From Gigaspora rosea (lineage: Eukaryota > Glomeromycota > Glomeromycetes > Diversisporales > Gigasporaceae), in assembly GCA_003550325.1 (NCBI GenBank), contig QKWP01001190.1, positions 75,004 to 139,003 on the forward strand: DNA of 64,000 nucleotides. The letters are read 5' to 3'. Shown piece by piece: positions 1-11,030 of this stretch. Within the stretch, counting starts at the first letter, position 1, and each line of letters starts with the position of its first letter. The position numbers were made by a program, and so were the translations under genes. The notes under the pieces were generated by a model. It worked only from the letters and a program-made list of their open reading frames with translations. It searched no databases and was not told the origin of the DNA.

Positions 1-549
1 TTTCCCATGGATTTATCTTTGTTCTCATTGTCGCCTTTATCAAGTTAGTGATTACTGTTTATGGAAAGTTATTCAAATCATACTCACCTCCTTTGATTAT
101 CTGGACCGGACTTGTTCTGGTTGATGGTTCCACGATGTGCATCAACATGCTTAGCATCTTTTCGATATGTTTACTTTACGTAAACTCGAAGGATGTTACT
201 CAAGTCAACATAGTAGTACCGTAGTATGTGTTATACAAATAAGGAAAAAGAATACAATGATAGTAAAAATAAAATCACATGCTAAAATAAAATCGCATGG
301 TAAAAAATTTTTAAAATCGAGGTGTTTTAAAGAAGCATCAAAACGAAAGAATCGTTCATTATAGATTATCATTTCATCTGCACGATAAAAAATCCGAAAG
401 ATAAAAAATTAAAATTAAAAAAATAACGATAACGTGGTTAACAAATTTATAAAGAGCATGTAACTTTTTCTAAAATATCAATAAAGGTGCATAGTCTTTT
501 ACTAGGGCGTAAAAGATTTTTTTACAACATAGCACTAGTTTAGTAGCAT

Positions 550-606
550 CAAGAGCAAGAGCAAGAGCAAGAGCACCGGCAAGAGCACATGCAAGAGCAA
601 GAGAAG
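550..606. repeat. GCAAGA hexamer microsatellite
   Basis: About eight imperfect copies of a GCAAGA unit run in tandem, interrupted by two CACCGG/CACATG variants. Simple repeat seen directly. Confidence 0.85.
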
Positions 607-667
607 ATATATACAACGCTCTTAACTTTGCAACACATCAAATATCCTTTTTTAGACAGTTTTTCGC

Positions 668-676
668 TATATAAAG
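668..676 (+). promoter_or_regulatory. TATA-like box upstream of SGNH hydrolase
   Basis: TATATAAAG lies 279 bp before the start codon at 955. The distance implies a long 5' leader. In DNA this AT-rich the match could be chance. Confidence 0.3.
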
Positions 677-954
677 ATATAAATATATTATCTAATCAAA
701 GCGGCAATCACTAGGATAGAAAGTCCGTGTGTTACAAAATTAAGATCGTCGCATAAGGGCGTTAATTACGTATAAGTTATGATCTACAAATTAACAATGG
801 AAAGTTCGCATCTAATTCCCGATAATCATTTCCACGACAGGATAATTACCCGACATCACACTGAGTGATAGCTTATTAATAAAAATGATAACCCTAATCG
901 TACAAGCATATTGTCTCTTAATCCTAAATATTTAGAAAAATTCATTTCATAAAG

Positions 955-1746
955 ATGTTAGCAGGAAAAACATCATTTTTATTTATAATATTATTGCTAC
1001 TTTGCCTACCCCTTGAATTAAATGCGAAATCAAAAGGTAGCAATAAAACATATTATATTGCAGTAGGTGATTCGTTTGCATATTGTGTTTTTGATAGAGA
1101 TGATGTACCACCTCGCTGTTATGCTTATACAGATGCATTATATGAAAGGCTCAAAGAGAACAATCCAAACCTTGAATTCAGAAAAAAGCATTTTGCTAAA
1201 GGTGGTGTTACTACTACAAGCATTATTACTGGTCAATTATTAAATGCTACAAAGTTTATGAAATCCCATAGTGGATTAATAAAGTTCGTCACAATCAATA
1301 TCGGAAGAAATGATTTTGTAGGCTGTTCTCCTAAACATTCTAATGTTTCTGAATGTCTTCATACTAAGCTTGAAAGAATAACGTATAATTTAAACAATAC
1401 GATAATTCCCATGTTGAAGGAAGCAGGAGGTGAAGGTGCACAATACGCTGCTACTACATATTTTGATACAATTCCTTATCATGATTTACTAGCTGATAGG
1501 TTAATTGATATTTACACTAAGAACGGGTTTAAAGTAGTGGATCTTAGACAAATCATTACAAATGATACGATATGTAATTATACTTATTGGTGTAAGCATC
1601 ATAATGGGCATCCAAATGTAATTGGTAGTCGTATTATTGCAGATGTGTTATTCAGTAAATTGTCGTCGCCGGTTGTTACTCATTTTCCCGATAGCAATTT
1701 CATCGCGTCGCCGGCTGTTACTCATTTTCCCGATAGCAATTTATAG
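955..1746 (+). CDS. Secreted SGNH/GDSL-type hydrolase-like protein
   Basis: A 263-residue single-exon protein. Residues 1-24 form a signal peptide (hydrophobic run 8-20, likely cleavage after NA at 23-24), so the product should be secreted. SGNH-fold blocks: GDS with candidate nucleophile Ser40, GG at 83-84, GRND with Asn119, and HPN with His219. In most family members an Asp lies three residues before the catalytic His; here that position is His216, so esterase activity is not assured. Six cysteines (44, 55, 124, 134, 207, 213) could form disulfides. Several NxT/NxS sites fit secretion. The last 28 residues are a 14-residue unit repeated twice. SGNH enzymes deacylate lipids or polysaccharides; the substrate cannot be told. 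This is the only host gene in the window I am confident of. Confidence 0.85.
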   Translation: MLAGKTSFLFIILLLLCLPLELNAKSKGSNKTYYIAVGDSFAYCVFDRDDVPPRCYAYTDALYERLKENNPNLEFRKKHFAKGGVTTTSIITGQLLNATKFMKSHSGLIKFVTINIGRNDFVGCSPKHSNVSECLHTKLERITYNLNNTIIPMLKEAGGEGAQYAATTYFDTIPYHDLLADRLIDIYTKNGFKVVDLRQIITNDTICNYTYWCKHHNGHPNVIGSRIIADVLFSKLSSPVVTHFPDSNFIASPAVTHFPDSNL

Positions 1747-1747
1747 C
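1664..1747 (+). repeat. 42-bp tandem duplication in the coding 3' end
   Basis: Two 42-bp units (starting at 1664 and 1706) with few differences encode SSPVVTHFPDSNFI and ASPAVTHFPDSNL. The unit is richer in GC than its surroundings and the second copy runs into the stop codon. Confidence 0.9.
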
Positions 1748-1803
1748 ATAGTAATTTGGTTTTGGATTATTAACACAGTAGTGAGATATAACAGTACTGC
1801 AGT

Positions 1804-1813
1804 AATAAATAAA
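1804..1813 (+). terminator. Overlapping AATAAA polyadenylation signals
   Basis: AATAAATAAA, two overlapping AATAAA hexamers, lies about 60 bp after the stop codon of the SGNH gene and is followed by T-rich DNA. Confidence 0.5.
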
Positions 1814-1829
1814 AAATTATAAAATATTT

Positions 1830-2284
1830 TTGTATTTTTTTAAGTTTTTATTTTATTTTTTATGCATATTTTTTTTATTTTGCGATTTTTATGTTGCATA
1901 GCATACTGGTATTAAATACCAATAGTGTGATTTTTCAATGTTCTTTTATTAGTTATTTTTTTTCTTTTTTTTTTTTTTAAAAAAAATATTTTTAGTTAAA
2001 TTCGAATAAGACTCTAGAATCATCTGACTGCTAATCATTTTTAAATAAGGTGCAGATCATCGATGACCAAATTGGGAATATGCCCTGACTGAAGTTGCTG
2101 AAATTTAAATCCTTATAACTTTTTTAAAAAGCAAAATATCAAAAATCTGTTTTACAAATTTGTAGTTTAGACTACAAATAATAAATTTAAAAGAGGAATT
2201 TTTAAAATAATTACTTGTTGTAAAGTTATAAAACATTAAACAATGCTGAAAAATGGATAGTTTTGGCTATCTGGTACTGTATTA
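1830..2284. other. AT-rich spacer without recognisable gene
   Basis: Long T and A runs and unremarkable sequence. No domain-bearing frame, repeat structure or element end recognised. Confidence 0.5.
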
Positions 2285-2348
2285 ACATTAATACAATACA
2301 AAGTCTATATGAACATTCATATTAATATTAATATTAATAATAATACTA
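2285..2348. repeat. ATTAAT-rich simple repeat left of LINE relic
   Basis: Imperfect (TTAATA)n runs, also present just right of the same LINE relic (6160-6350) and on both sides of the second LINE, suggesting a preferred insertion context. Confidence 0.7.
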
Positions 2349-2870
2349 ATATTAATAGAAATCAACAAACACACTACTACTTTTAAGATAATTCAGCTTC
2401 TTAATTACTTAGAATCTTCTATATTTGCACATACTGAAATTCTACATCCATTTACTATCAACCTGCCCTATACTTTACTTGAATTCCTTCTTCACAATCA
2501 CCCTCAATATATAACTTTTAAACGTTAACTATGCTCAAAGCATATTTTATTTATAGAGCAACTTACTTCTTATGATAATACAACTCTTCTATCTTGGTCA
2601 CATATTTCTTTTAGAATTCTTAATCTTATACGAGAAAAATTACCTAATTGGTTCCTTGTACTTGAAAACAAAATTTTATTCAATATTACTAACTGTCATA
2701 TTAACTCCTCTTTAAATCTCTCTAATGTTACTTCACTTTTATTTCAAACTGGTCACTTTAATCCTAAATCCAAACCTTGGCTCATTTCCTACCTCGAGCA
2801 AAAAATTATAATTGGACAAGCTCGATATTTTAACTATACTACTAATACTATTTCCATAACATATTGGAAT

Positions 2871-3586
2871 TTGGGACCCATATATAAAATTTTCACATAA
2901 AATCTAAAATTTCAAGTATCAACTCAAGTTTTCTAAAATTTCCAAATTCTAGAGAATTTATATCTAAAATTATCAATTTCAACTAAAATTTTCTAAAAAT
3001 TTTCGTACTGTATTAAATATTGTATGTGTTAAGTAGGGATGTGATACTGTGCATGCTGAATTTCAGAATACATATTTCAGAATATTACAAATTTCGCCTG
3101 CATTAGCAGCAAACTACTATAATGCGAGCCTGCGCAGTGGATAAAAAATCATTGATTTGCCTATCCCTAGTGATACGCATTATTTTTGATAAAAATTTTA
3201 TACTAACTTCTAAGACATACATTATATGATTATTAGATATTGATGCCGTGATCTAGAAATATAAATTTATTTGACTTAATGCGATTTAATTCCTAATCAT
3301 TTTATATTTGATCAAATATTCTTCAAAACAACTGACAAAACTTAAATACTAATTTATTGAAAATTCTACAATGCTGTATTTTAACAAAAAAAAATGAATG
3401 AACCTATAAAACTTTTCCAAATTTATCTAAAGTTTGTTAAATTAAATCAAAATTTATCTAAAATTTATTAAATTTAAATCAAAGTTTATCTAAAATTCAT
3501 TAAATTTAAACTAAATTTTACCTAAATTTTTTGTTGTTATCAGAAAAAATTTTGAGTTTTTAAAACTAAAATTTTATGGGTTCCTT
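2871..3586. mobile_element. Non-autonomous TIR element in LINE relic
   Basis: The ends are inverted: GGGACCCATAT..AAAATTTT on the left and AAAATTTTATGGGTTCC on the right. ATTGGAAT at 2863-2870 is repeated at 3587-3594, an 8-bp target duplication as made by hAT-type elements. The inside is AT-rich with TTTATCTAAAATT-like short repeats and no gene. Confidence 0.7.
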
Positions 3587-3954
3587 ATTGGAATATTCAA
3601 CTAATTATAGCATTACATCCCTATATCCTACTCCTAATATATATTGCACTCCCTGTTTAGGATGTTCCCTTAATTCAAATAGAATCCAGAATGCCTGTAC
3701 TTTAGATATATTAGCTACTATATCCACCAAATTTTTAGGTAGAAAAACCTATACTCAACTTACAAACAAACTTCAACTTAATGCTAATTATTTGACTTGC
3801 TATATTCTTTTGCATCTCGTCATTTTATCAATACTCCTCACCTTTCCCAAATCATAATATACAACAACCCTATTTTACATATTTTTCTAACTTCTTCAGC
3901 TACTACAAAACTCTGATCTATAGCATAATTTAATTCTCTACTTTCAAATTTTTG

Positions 3955-4650
3955 TTTCTATACTGATAGTTTAGTTATTAATATGGGAATTGCATGGATT
4001 CAAGTTTTTAATAACAATATTTTTTATTCTTTCTCTGCACAAATTCAAAACTGGCCATCTTTATACAAAGCTGAACTAATTGCTATACTATTTGCAATTT
4101 GTACTTGCTCTCAAAATAGTAATATAGACATATATACTAATTTTCAATCCATTATCTCAAAATACTATACACTTACTTCCCATACTCACAATCACAACAA
4201 ACTTTATTTATACAATTACTGGCCTATTTGGCATACTATTCTTAATTTTATTAATTTATACTCTTTTAATATTATACTAGGACCCAGACATCTCTTATAT
4301 AGGTCATAATTGGATTTTGGCCAATTTTGGGCCAATTTGCTGAAAATAACAAAATATATTTGTTTAAATAACTTTTGATTTAGTGATCAGAATTGAATGA
4401 ACTTTTTTTGTTAGATGTGCCGCACTGAGAGCTTCATTTTAAAAAAAAGTTTGTTCAAATTGGTCCAGCAAAAACTGTTTTTTGCTTTTTAAATTTCAGG
4501 AGTTTTTGCTAAAAAAAACAAATATGACCTCTATACTAGTTGTTTGAGATCCTATTATACTGCACAAAGTGCAAGCATATAGCAACAATGAATACAACAA
4601 TAAAGCTGATGAACTTGCAAAAAGTCATTTTTCTCACCTATTCTAGAATT
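3955..4650 (+). pseudogene. LINE RNase H domain remnant
   Basis: Recognisable RNase H blocks run in order: YTDS at about 3958 (first catalytic Asp retained), KAELIAI (second acidic residue), IYTNFQSI where the paralogue at 28.8 kb has IFTDSQSV (so the third Asp is Asn), then, after the TIR element at 4279-4553, a VQAYSNN..NNKADELAK segment matching VQAHSDN..NNCANQLAN of the other copy. Cannot be active. Confidence 0.75.
4279..4553 (+). mobile_element. 275-bp MITE, AGGACC family (copy 1)
   Basis: It starts AGGACCCAGACATCTC and ends with inverted GAGATCCT. ATTATACT at 4271-4278 is repeated at 4554-4561 (8-bp target duplication). The whole sequence is a diverged, oppositely oriented copy of 21913-22206. 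It lies inside the LINE RNase H remnant. Confidence 0.85.
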
Positions 4651-4747
4651 CCAGTACTATAATATTTATAACCCATCTTTTATCTTTATTTACAAAAAAC
4701 ATAATATTGAACAACCAACATGTCGTGCTATAAAAAATATCTGCAAT

Positions 4748-5162
4748 CAGTGTTTAAAATTCAGATTCAAAATTATGTTCTCAAATGAACTAAATTTAGA
4801 GTATTAATATTCTCAAAAAATTTTTAATGTTCTTATTATATAGAATTTTATTTTTTAAATATACATATATTTTATTGTATAAACCTATTTTGAACTTTTA
4901 AATAAAGTTATAGACAAAGGCTTTTTGATTTTAATAGTACTTAGAACATTTAAATTGGTTGAATTAATCATGTAATGTACTTTTGCAACTATAAATCTTT
5001 TCTTAAATATGTAAAAAAAAAACTAATACTAATAATATTTTGAGCACATTTTATCAGTACAAAATATTCTCAAATAAGAGAACATTATTTTAAATATTAA
5101 CGTTCTTGAAAAAAAATTTAATGTTCTCATGAGAACATGAGAACATCAAATTTTAAATACTG
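4748..5162. mobile_element. 415-bp hAT-type MITE
   Basis: Termini CAGTGTTTAAAATT and inverted CAGTATTTAAAATT (one mismatch). TCTGCAAT at 4740-4747 is repeated at 5163-5170 (8 bp). Removing the element restores the LINE reading RAIKNIC-NAHTIAMW, which aligns with KSICKAHIMALW in the other LINE. CAG ends and 8-bp duplications are typical of hAT-derived MITEs. Inside are TGTTCTCA/TGAGAACA repeats. Confidence 0.88.
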
Positions 5163-6156
5163 TCTGCAATGCACATACTATTGCTATGTGGTTCTCTCAA
5201 CACAGAATTCAACAAATTATTCCTCTTTCTCAACAAATTGATTGGAATACAACCTGGCTATATCTTAATCACAACTACAAGCACATCTATAACTATACCA
5301 ATTTCCAACTTTGCTCTCAAAAATCATTTCGAATTAAATGTATACTACATATGCTTCCTACCTTTTTCTACAAACTCTTTTCTTCAAATGCATCCTACTT
5401 GTATTACATGCAACCAAACAGACCATCAACTCCACTAGCTACTTTGCCCAGATTCAAACAATATATCAACTATTATCCAAAATGCAATTAGAAACTTTCC
5501 TTTTTAGACTTATTAGATATAACATCCAATGAACTACAGCAACTGCATAACAATCTTATAACACACTACTGTTTTTCCTCTACACAATCTATACTACAAT
5601 TCAGGGTTTTATCTCTTTATCACTTATCAACATTGTATCTCAATATACCTCCTTCTAATACTATTGTTAAATTCTTCCTGCTTATTTCACAAAAAATTCA
5701 TGAACAGTTATGGAAACCACATTGTATAAAACTCGCAAACTGGAAATCTTTACAAAATCTGTTACTACAATCTCTTTACTCTATATTTACTAAATCTACA
5801 TGCATATTCTCATACAACAAAGCTCTATACACCTATAATTGTACATGTGGTCTACTAGACCAATTACATGAAAACAATACAAATACTTGCCCACCCCTTG
5901 GGCTAGCACTTAGAAAAATAGACATTTGGTCATACAATTGGATCAAATATAGCTGTTCTACAAACTCCATTCTCTACATCCAAATCTAGATAAGTTTTAA
6001 CCACTCTAGTAGATTTAGGTTGCAGATAATTTATATAGAATTAGTTTATTTATAGACTGAAACTTAATAATTTGTAATTCAAGAAACCCCTTGAATAATC
6101 TCACACATTTTATTAATAAAGATAAAGGCAAAACCTCACCTTAACAACAAAAAAAA

Positions 6157-6350
6157 CATTAATATGAATCTTTATATTAATGTTCATATTAATATTAGTA
6201 TTAACAGTTTATATTAATATTCATACAAATGTTTATATAAACATTTATATTAACATTTGTATTAATACTAATACAAACATTAATATAAATATTTATATAG
6301 GCTTTGTATTAATGTTAATATGAATATTAATATTAAAATCAATATAAAAG
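6157..6350. repeat. ATTAAT-rich simple repeat right of LINE relic
   Basis: Degenerate TTAATATTAATGTT-type repeats with alternating orientation follow the LINE 3' tail. Confidence 0.7.
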
Positions 6351-6557
6351 TTCATACTACTATAAATGGCCAGATAAAAGATCCCCCTAGATAGTAAATC
6401 CACTATGTACTATATTTGGATGCAAATTGCAGGAACTTCTTTAATTAAATGTAGCTCTTTTTTAAAATCTAAATTGCATATTATAAGTGCAAAGTGTATG
6501 TGCATTTCAAATCTTTACACTATACGATATAAGCTCTTAGTCACATACTATACTCAG
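6351..6557. other. Short spacer, nothing recognised
   Basis: No gene, repeat or element end identified between the simple repeat and the hAT-like end at 6558. Confidence 0.4.
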
Positions 6558-6775
6558 TAGGGCTCCAATGGACCTGGACTAAGGCCAGACATTAGGCAAG
6601 TCTAAGTCCAATTTGAAATTTGAACTGGACTCGAACTTAAACTATTTTAAAACTCAGTTTGGTCCAAGTCTGAATATCAAACTTTTGGCTTGGTTTGAGT
6701 TTGGGTTGAGTCTGGTTCGAAAGTGTGAGTTCAGTCTGAAAGTCTGAAACCCAATGCAATATGCATAAGATAGTA
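6558..6775 (+). repeat. hAT-like left end with GTCCAAGTCTGG-type subterminal array
   Basis: It begins TAGGGCTCC and continues with many short degenerate repeats of the GGACCTGG / GTCCAAGTCTG / GGTTTGAGTTTGGG kind in both orientations. An inverted counterpart ending GAGCTCTA is at 23040-23225. Likely one end of a hAT-like transposon. Confidence 0.55.
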
Positions 6776-6779
6776 AATA

Positions 6780-7439
6780 TTTATATAGTTCTAACCCAAG
6801 TAAGTATCACTAGGTAATCCATGGGTGACCCAGATTAAGTTATGGCCCACCTGAGTAGTTAACCCATGGACAGAAAACCTATAAAATTTTAAAAAAATTA
6901 GAAAACAGACTGTATCTTATATTCTACTAAAGATTTAGATAATTGATTTCCATGTTATATAAATTTGTAGTCAGAATTTTTGTTATCCAGATTATCTGAT
7001 AATCAATAATTTTATTGCAGATTCTTGTAGTTTATAGTTTCTACCAACAATAAAAACAATGGTTATATTCAAAATGTAATTAGTGTGCTAAAACTAATAT
7101 AGCAATAAAGTAAATAATTAGGTTATAATGCTTTAACGTTTTTTGATTGGTCATACAACTCGTGATCAAATGTTAAAACTAATACTAATGAGCAAGTTAT
7201 GATCAAAATGTCATCACAATTATCACAATTCAACCAAATATTGAGAGGTTATATCAGATCAAAATGGAATACGGGTATTTTGCACCCTGTCTGATTAACT
7301 TAATACTAAATATGGATACATATATCCACTGTCCAAAATGAAAATAATTGTTATTGCTTTATATAATTAAAAAAATACTATTAATTAGCATTAGGCACAG
7401 GTCAAATAAATGACTAATAGGATACACCTATATAGCCCT
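6780..7439. other. Non-coding; small GGGTGACCC-type repeat fragment
   Basis: 6800-6890 carries GGTAATCCATGGGTGACCC and GGCCCACCTGAGTAG motifs resembling the arrays at 33300-33420. The remainder is AT-rich with no gene recognised. Confidence 0.4.
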
Positions 7440-7674
7440 ATTATTTATCTAGTATGCATATCGGGATAATATAAATAGAATAATAACAGTTAACTAACAG
7501 ATACCTGTATTAGAATAAGATAAAAGATAAATATCAGGTATAAAATAATATACCTATTGCTTCTTAATACTATCCCGATATAAATGTTGGGATAGTATAG
7601 AAGGGAAAATAATGGTAAGCTAACAGGAACCAGTATCAAAGCAAAGTACAGGTACACAAAAGGTATAAAAAATA

Positions 7675-8310
7675 TACATTTTTTTCTTCTTTTATTATCC
7701 TGATATTCAACTTAGATGTTAGTAGCATCATAGAACGAAATAGGTATATAAAAAGTATAAAAACTATACATGATTTTTTTCTTCTTTTATTATCCCGATA
7801 TTCAACTTAAATGTTTTTAGCATCATAGAACGATATAGATATATAAAAAGTATAAAAACTATATATGATTTTTTCTTCTTTTATTATCCCGATATCCAAC
7901 TTAGATGTTAGTAGCATTATAGAACGATATAGGTATATAAAAAGTATAAAAACTATACATGATATTTCTTCTTTTATTATCCCGATATTCAACTTAAATG
8001 TTAGTAGCATTATAGAACGATATAGGTATATAAAAAGTATAAAAACTATACATGATTTTTTCTTCTTTTATTATCCCGATATTCAACTTAGATATTAGTA
8101 GCATTATAGAATGATATAGATATATAAAAAGTATAAAACTATACATGATTTTTTTCTTCTTTTATTATCCCGATATTCAACGTAGATGTTAGTAAAATCT
8201 AAAACAATATAGGTATATAAAAAGTATAAAAACTATACATGATTTTTTCTTCTTTTATTATCCCAATATTCAACTTAGATGTTAGTAGCATCATGTATAA
8301 AAAGTTATAT
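7675..8310. repeat. Seven-copy 94-bp minisatellite
   Basis: CTTCTTTTATTATCC recurs at 7686, 7781, 7875, 7968, 8062, 8156 and 8249 (spacing 93-95). Each unit holds TATCCCGATAT, a TTAG(T)AGCAT block and GTATAAAAACTATACATG. Open frames on both strands are by-products of the 94-bp unit. It lies in the left subterminal part of the TNP2-like element. Confidence 0.9.
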
Positions 8311-8832
8311 ATAGAGATATATTTATAGCAATATTATATATATAGCTTTCATTTGTTTTATTTGCAACTACTCATACAAACAATACATTTGATTTATTTA
8401 TAAAATAAACCACTTCAATATGCATATACATATATCATTTATGTACATTAAAACAATACAAAAAAAAAGAAAAGAACAATTAATTTTTTTTTAGTTATTG
8501 TCTCCCCTTCCTCCTATTCTGACTCAAAAAATTTTTTTAAAACTTCTTCAGAATTTGATAGTATCTCCAAAATTTCACTATCGACAGGATTATCCGGATT
8601 CAGATCCTCATCTATATGAAAAAAAATTAGTGATTTAATTATATATTAATTAATTAATGTATTTATGTAATTTACCTGAAGATAACGATAGGATTTCTGG
8701 TTCTTCTCCTAATGTATCCGATACAAAAAAAGAGTTTTTATCTATACGATAATAAATTTTCTAATAATAAAAAAAATATATACACATTAAATAAAAATTT
8801 CACTAAAATATGTGTAAGCAAATATAAATTAA

Positions 8833-9250
8833 TTAATACATGCCGATATCAGAAGGAGATGGGTTCATTCCAAAATCGGTTGGTTGTATATCAGGAGCTG
8901 GGGTCATTTCAACTGCCTTTTGCTTGCCTTTATTAATTTTATTAAAATTAAAATCGGTTGGCTGTGTATCAGGAGCCAGGGTCATTTCAAATGCCTTTTG
9001 CTTGCCTTTATTAATTTCATTAAAATTAAAATTAGTTGGTTGTGTATCAGGACCCAGGTTCATTTCAGAAGGAGGTGGGTTCATTCCAAAATCGGTTGGT
9101 TGTGTATCAGGAGCTGGGGACATTTCAACTGCCTTTTGCTTGCCTTTATTAATTTTATTAAAATTAAAATCGGCTAGTTGTATATCAGGAACCGGGATCA
9201 TTTCAACTGCCTTTTGCTTGCCTTTATTAATTTCATTAAAATTAAAAGCA
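8833..9250 (-). repeat. Coding tandem repeats in left accessory gene
   Basis: About four degenerate units on the minus strand, each with NFNxINKGKQKAxEM followed by a PAPDTQPTDF-like segment, some with an added GMNPPPSEM insertion. The units are nearly identical in DNA (CTTTTGCTTGCCTTTATTAA core), pointing to recent unequal exchange. Confidence 0.85.
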
Positions 9251-10444
9251 GTTGGTTGTGCAAATTCTTTTTATCAAATTCAAAAACTAGTATTAGTTTC
9301 TATAATTAAAACCAATAAGGCCATAAAAGCTTATCTTTGGATAACAGTTCAACAACATCTGACCTTACTCTTTTTTTTATTAAACCGATTTCTTGTAATG
9401 TGCGGTTTCAGTGGAATGGCGCTTGGCCCGGCAACAGGCACAAAATCAGAATCATTATCACCGAAATAATGATCCAATAATGGTATATGCTCATTTTCAT
9501 CTTCAGATGATTTCGCAATTAACCAGCCTGGTGTGTTGGGTAGTGGTCTAGAATTTTCTTCTACCAAAAATGGACCATTTCTCCAACGGAACCGGTCAGT
9601 TTTTTTTGCGCTTTTTGCTGACACTAACCTCTCTGCTGACACAAAATTTTCTTCAACTAAAAAGCAACAAATTAAAATATTTAAGTAAACATTTGATATT
9701 GCTATAAGGAAAAAAATGAAAAAAAGTATGTTGTCAAGAAAAAATTACACCATTTAATATATTGGCAATATATACGAGTGGCGCAAAAGAAAATCTGTTA
9801 TCAGGATTGCAATTATTAGATAGATTGTATCCGGTACAAAACATAATTGAAAACTCGATGGCAGGCTTTTCTTTACTAGCACTCATATATATATCATTAT
9901 CAGGTTTTCAAAAGTAATAACATTTTTAAATATAGGTAAGTTTAATTACCTCAGGGGAACGGCAGTCTTTATCTAATACTTTGATGACTCGGTCATTCTT
10001 GTCATCCTCTTGGCGAACCCCATCTCTTCTTTCTCTGCTTGCCTTTTCCACATCTGTTTCTGAAATTTCTTCGCTATGATACCCCAATCTTTTAAAATTC
10101 ATTGAATATCGGCAATAGCTTGCCTTTTGGACATGTCTCTGGGCAGATTACCATATAGAGAGCGGCCCTTTGTTTTAACAAAGTTGCTAAAGCCTTTTTG
10201 CTGTCTTTGCATTTTCTAGATTAAATAAATAAAATAAAATTTAAATAGTGCAGATATTTATATTAGCAAGATTAATAATAATAAAATAAAAAAAAATAAA
10301 TAGAGCCGATATTAATAATAGTAATAATATACTATCAAAATAAAAATAAAAAATAAATAGATAATATACAGTAGATGCCCGAGTATTTAATCTTCTCCTT
10401 TTTTTTGCTTGTGCATTCCTTTGCCTATCTAGCCTTTTCAAATA

Positions 10445-10710
10445 GGAGCAGGTCAAAATTCTGACAAACAGAATCCCAACAGGTCATAATCCTGACAAAA
10501 AAATACTGACAATAAAAATCCGGAAAATCCTGACAACAAAAAAATCATTAAATTTATTTAAGTTAGGTTAGGGTTAGGTAAATGCTTGATTTTATAGTAA
10601 AGTTGCTCATAGAAAGCTTTTTTTTATTGTCAGAATTTTTGATTGTCAAGATTTTTTTTGTTAGGATTATGACCTGTTAGGATTTTGTTTGTCAGGATTT
10701 TGACCCAAAC
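10445..10710. mobile_element. 266-bp MITE inside accessory gene exon
   Basis: Inverted ends GGTCAAAATTCTGACAAAC and, on the other side, the complement of GGGTCAAAATCCTGACAAAC. CCTTTTCAAATA at 10433-10444 is repeated with one mismatch as CCTTTCCAAATA at 10711-10722. The duplication length (9-12 bp) would suit a Mutator-like origin, but it is imperfect. Confidence 0.75.
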
Positions 10711-10899
10711 CCTTTCCAAATATATCTCTTGCTAGTGCCTATGCAGTTGGCGAATCACCCAGAGTATTTGACGGTTATGAGCATGATATTTTGCAATATC
10801 ACGCTTCACAGTCAGGAAAGGTCCGGAAAGAAACTGCCCTTAATTTCTTTCTATTTTTTTTCAGATCTGGTTGATCTCAGCCGGTTAAATTATCTAGCG

Positions 10900-11030
10900 A
10901 GAATAAAATATTTCTCTGTGAAAATAAAATAAAATAAAATAAAATAAAATATAATAAAAAAAAATATAATAAAAAAAAATATAATAAAAAAATATAATAA
11001 AAAATAAAAAATAAATAAAAATAAGATAAC
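10900..11030. repeat. AAAATAAAAT / AAAAATATAAT simple repeat in intron
   Basis: AT-only tandem repeats lie in an intron of the left accessory gene. Confidence 0.8.

Larger units (their letters stand above)
1..954. other. 5' intergenic region of SGNH hydrolase gene
   Basis: No coding region is supported here. A 65-codon open frame at 167-364 has low-complexity composition and no recognisable domain. The stretch holds a hexamer repeat and a TATA-like box, and is probably upstream sequence of the gene starting at 955, perhaps with the tail of a gene left of the window. Confidence 0.5.
2350..6156 (+). mobile_element. 5'-truncated LINE relic with RNase H, punctured by three TIR elements
   Basis: Fragments of this stretch match, piece by piece, the C-terminal part of the LINE at 24.2-32.2 kb: a post-RT segment (2390-2870, 3588-3890), an RNase H domain (about 3955-4278, continuing 4562-4650) and a C-terminal region (5163-5990). 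The 3' end has an AATAAAGATAAAGG..CCTCACC tail before an A-run, as in the other copy. Three inverted-repeat elements (2871-3586, 4279-4553, 4748-5162) interrupt it, and the LINE protein resumes cleanly after each. The endonuclease and RT core are absent, so this is a 5'-truncated copy. It is old and non-coding. Confidence 0.8.

Noticed and set aside
167-364. 65-codon open frame near the left edge
   Set aside because: Lys/Ser-rich by composition, no domain, no splice context. Not listed as a gene.
7807-8098. Open frames on both strands with repeated peptide units
   Set aside because: They follow the 94-bp minisatellite, whose unit length shifts frame each copy; no sign of coding selection.
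7675-8310. CRISPR-like regular array
   Set aside because: Units are contiguous 94-bp repeats without unique spacers, in a eukaryotic transposon.
8840-9469. 209-codon plus-strand frame with repeats
   Set aside because: Antisense shadow of the accessory gene exons, which have splice sites, homology and sensible composition on the minus strand.
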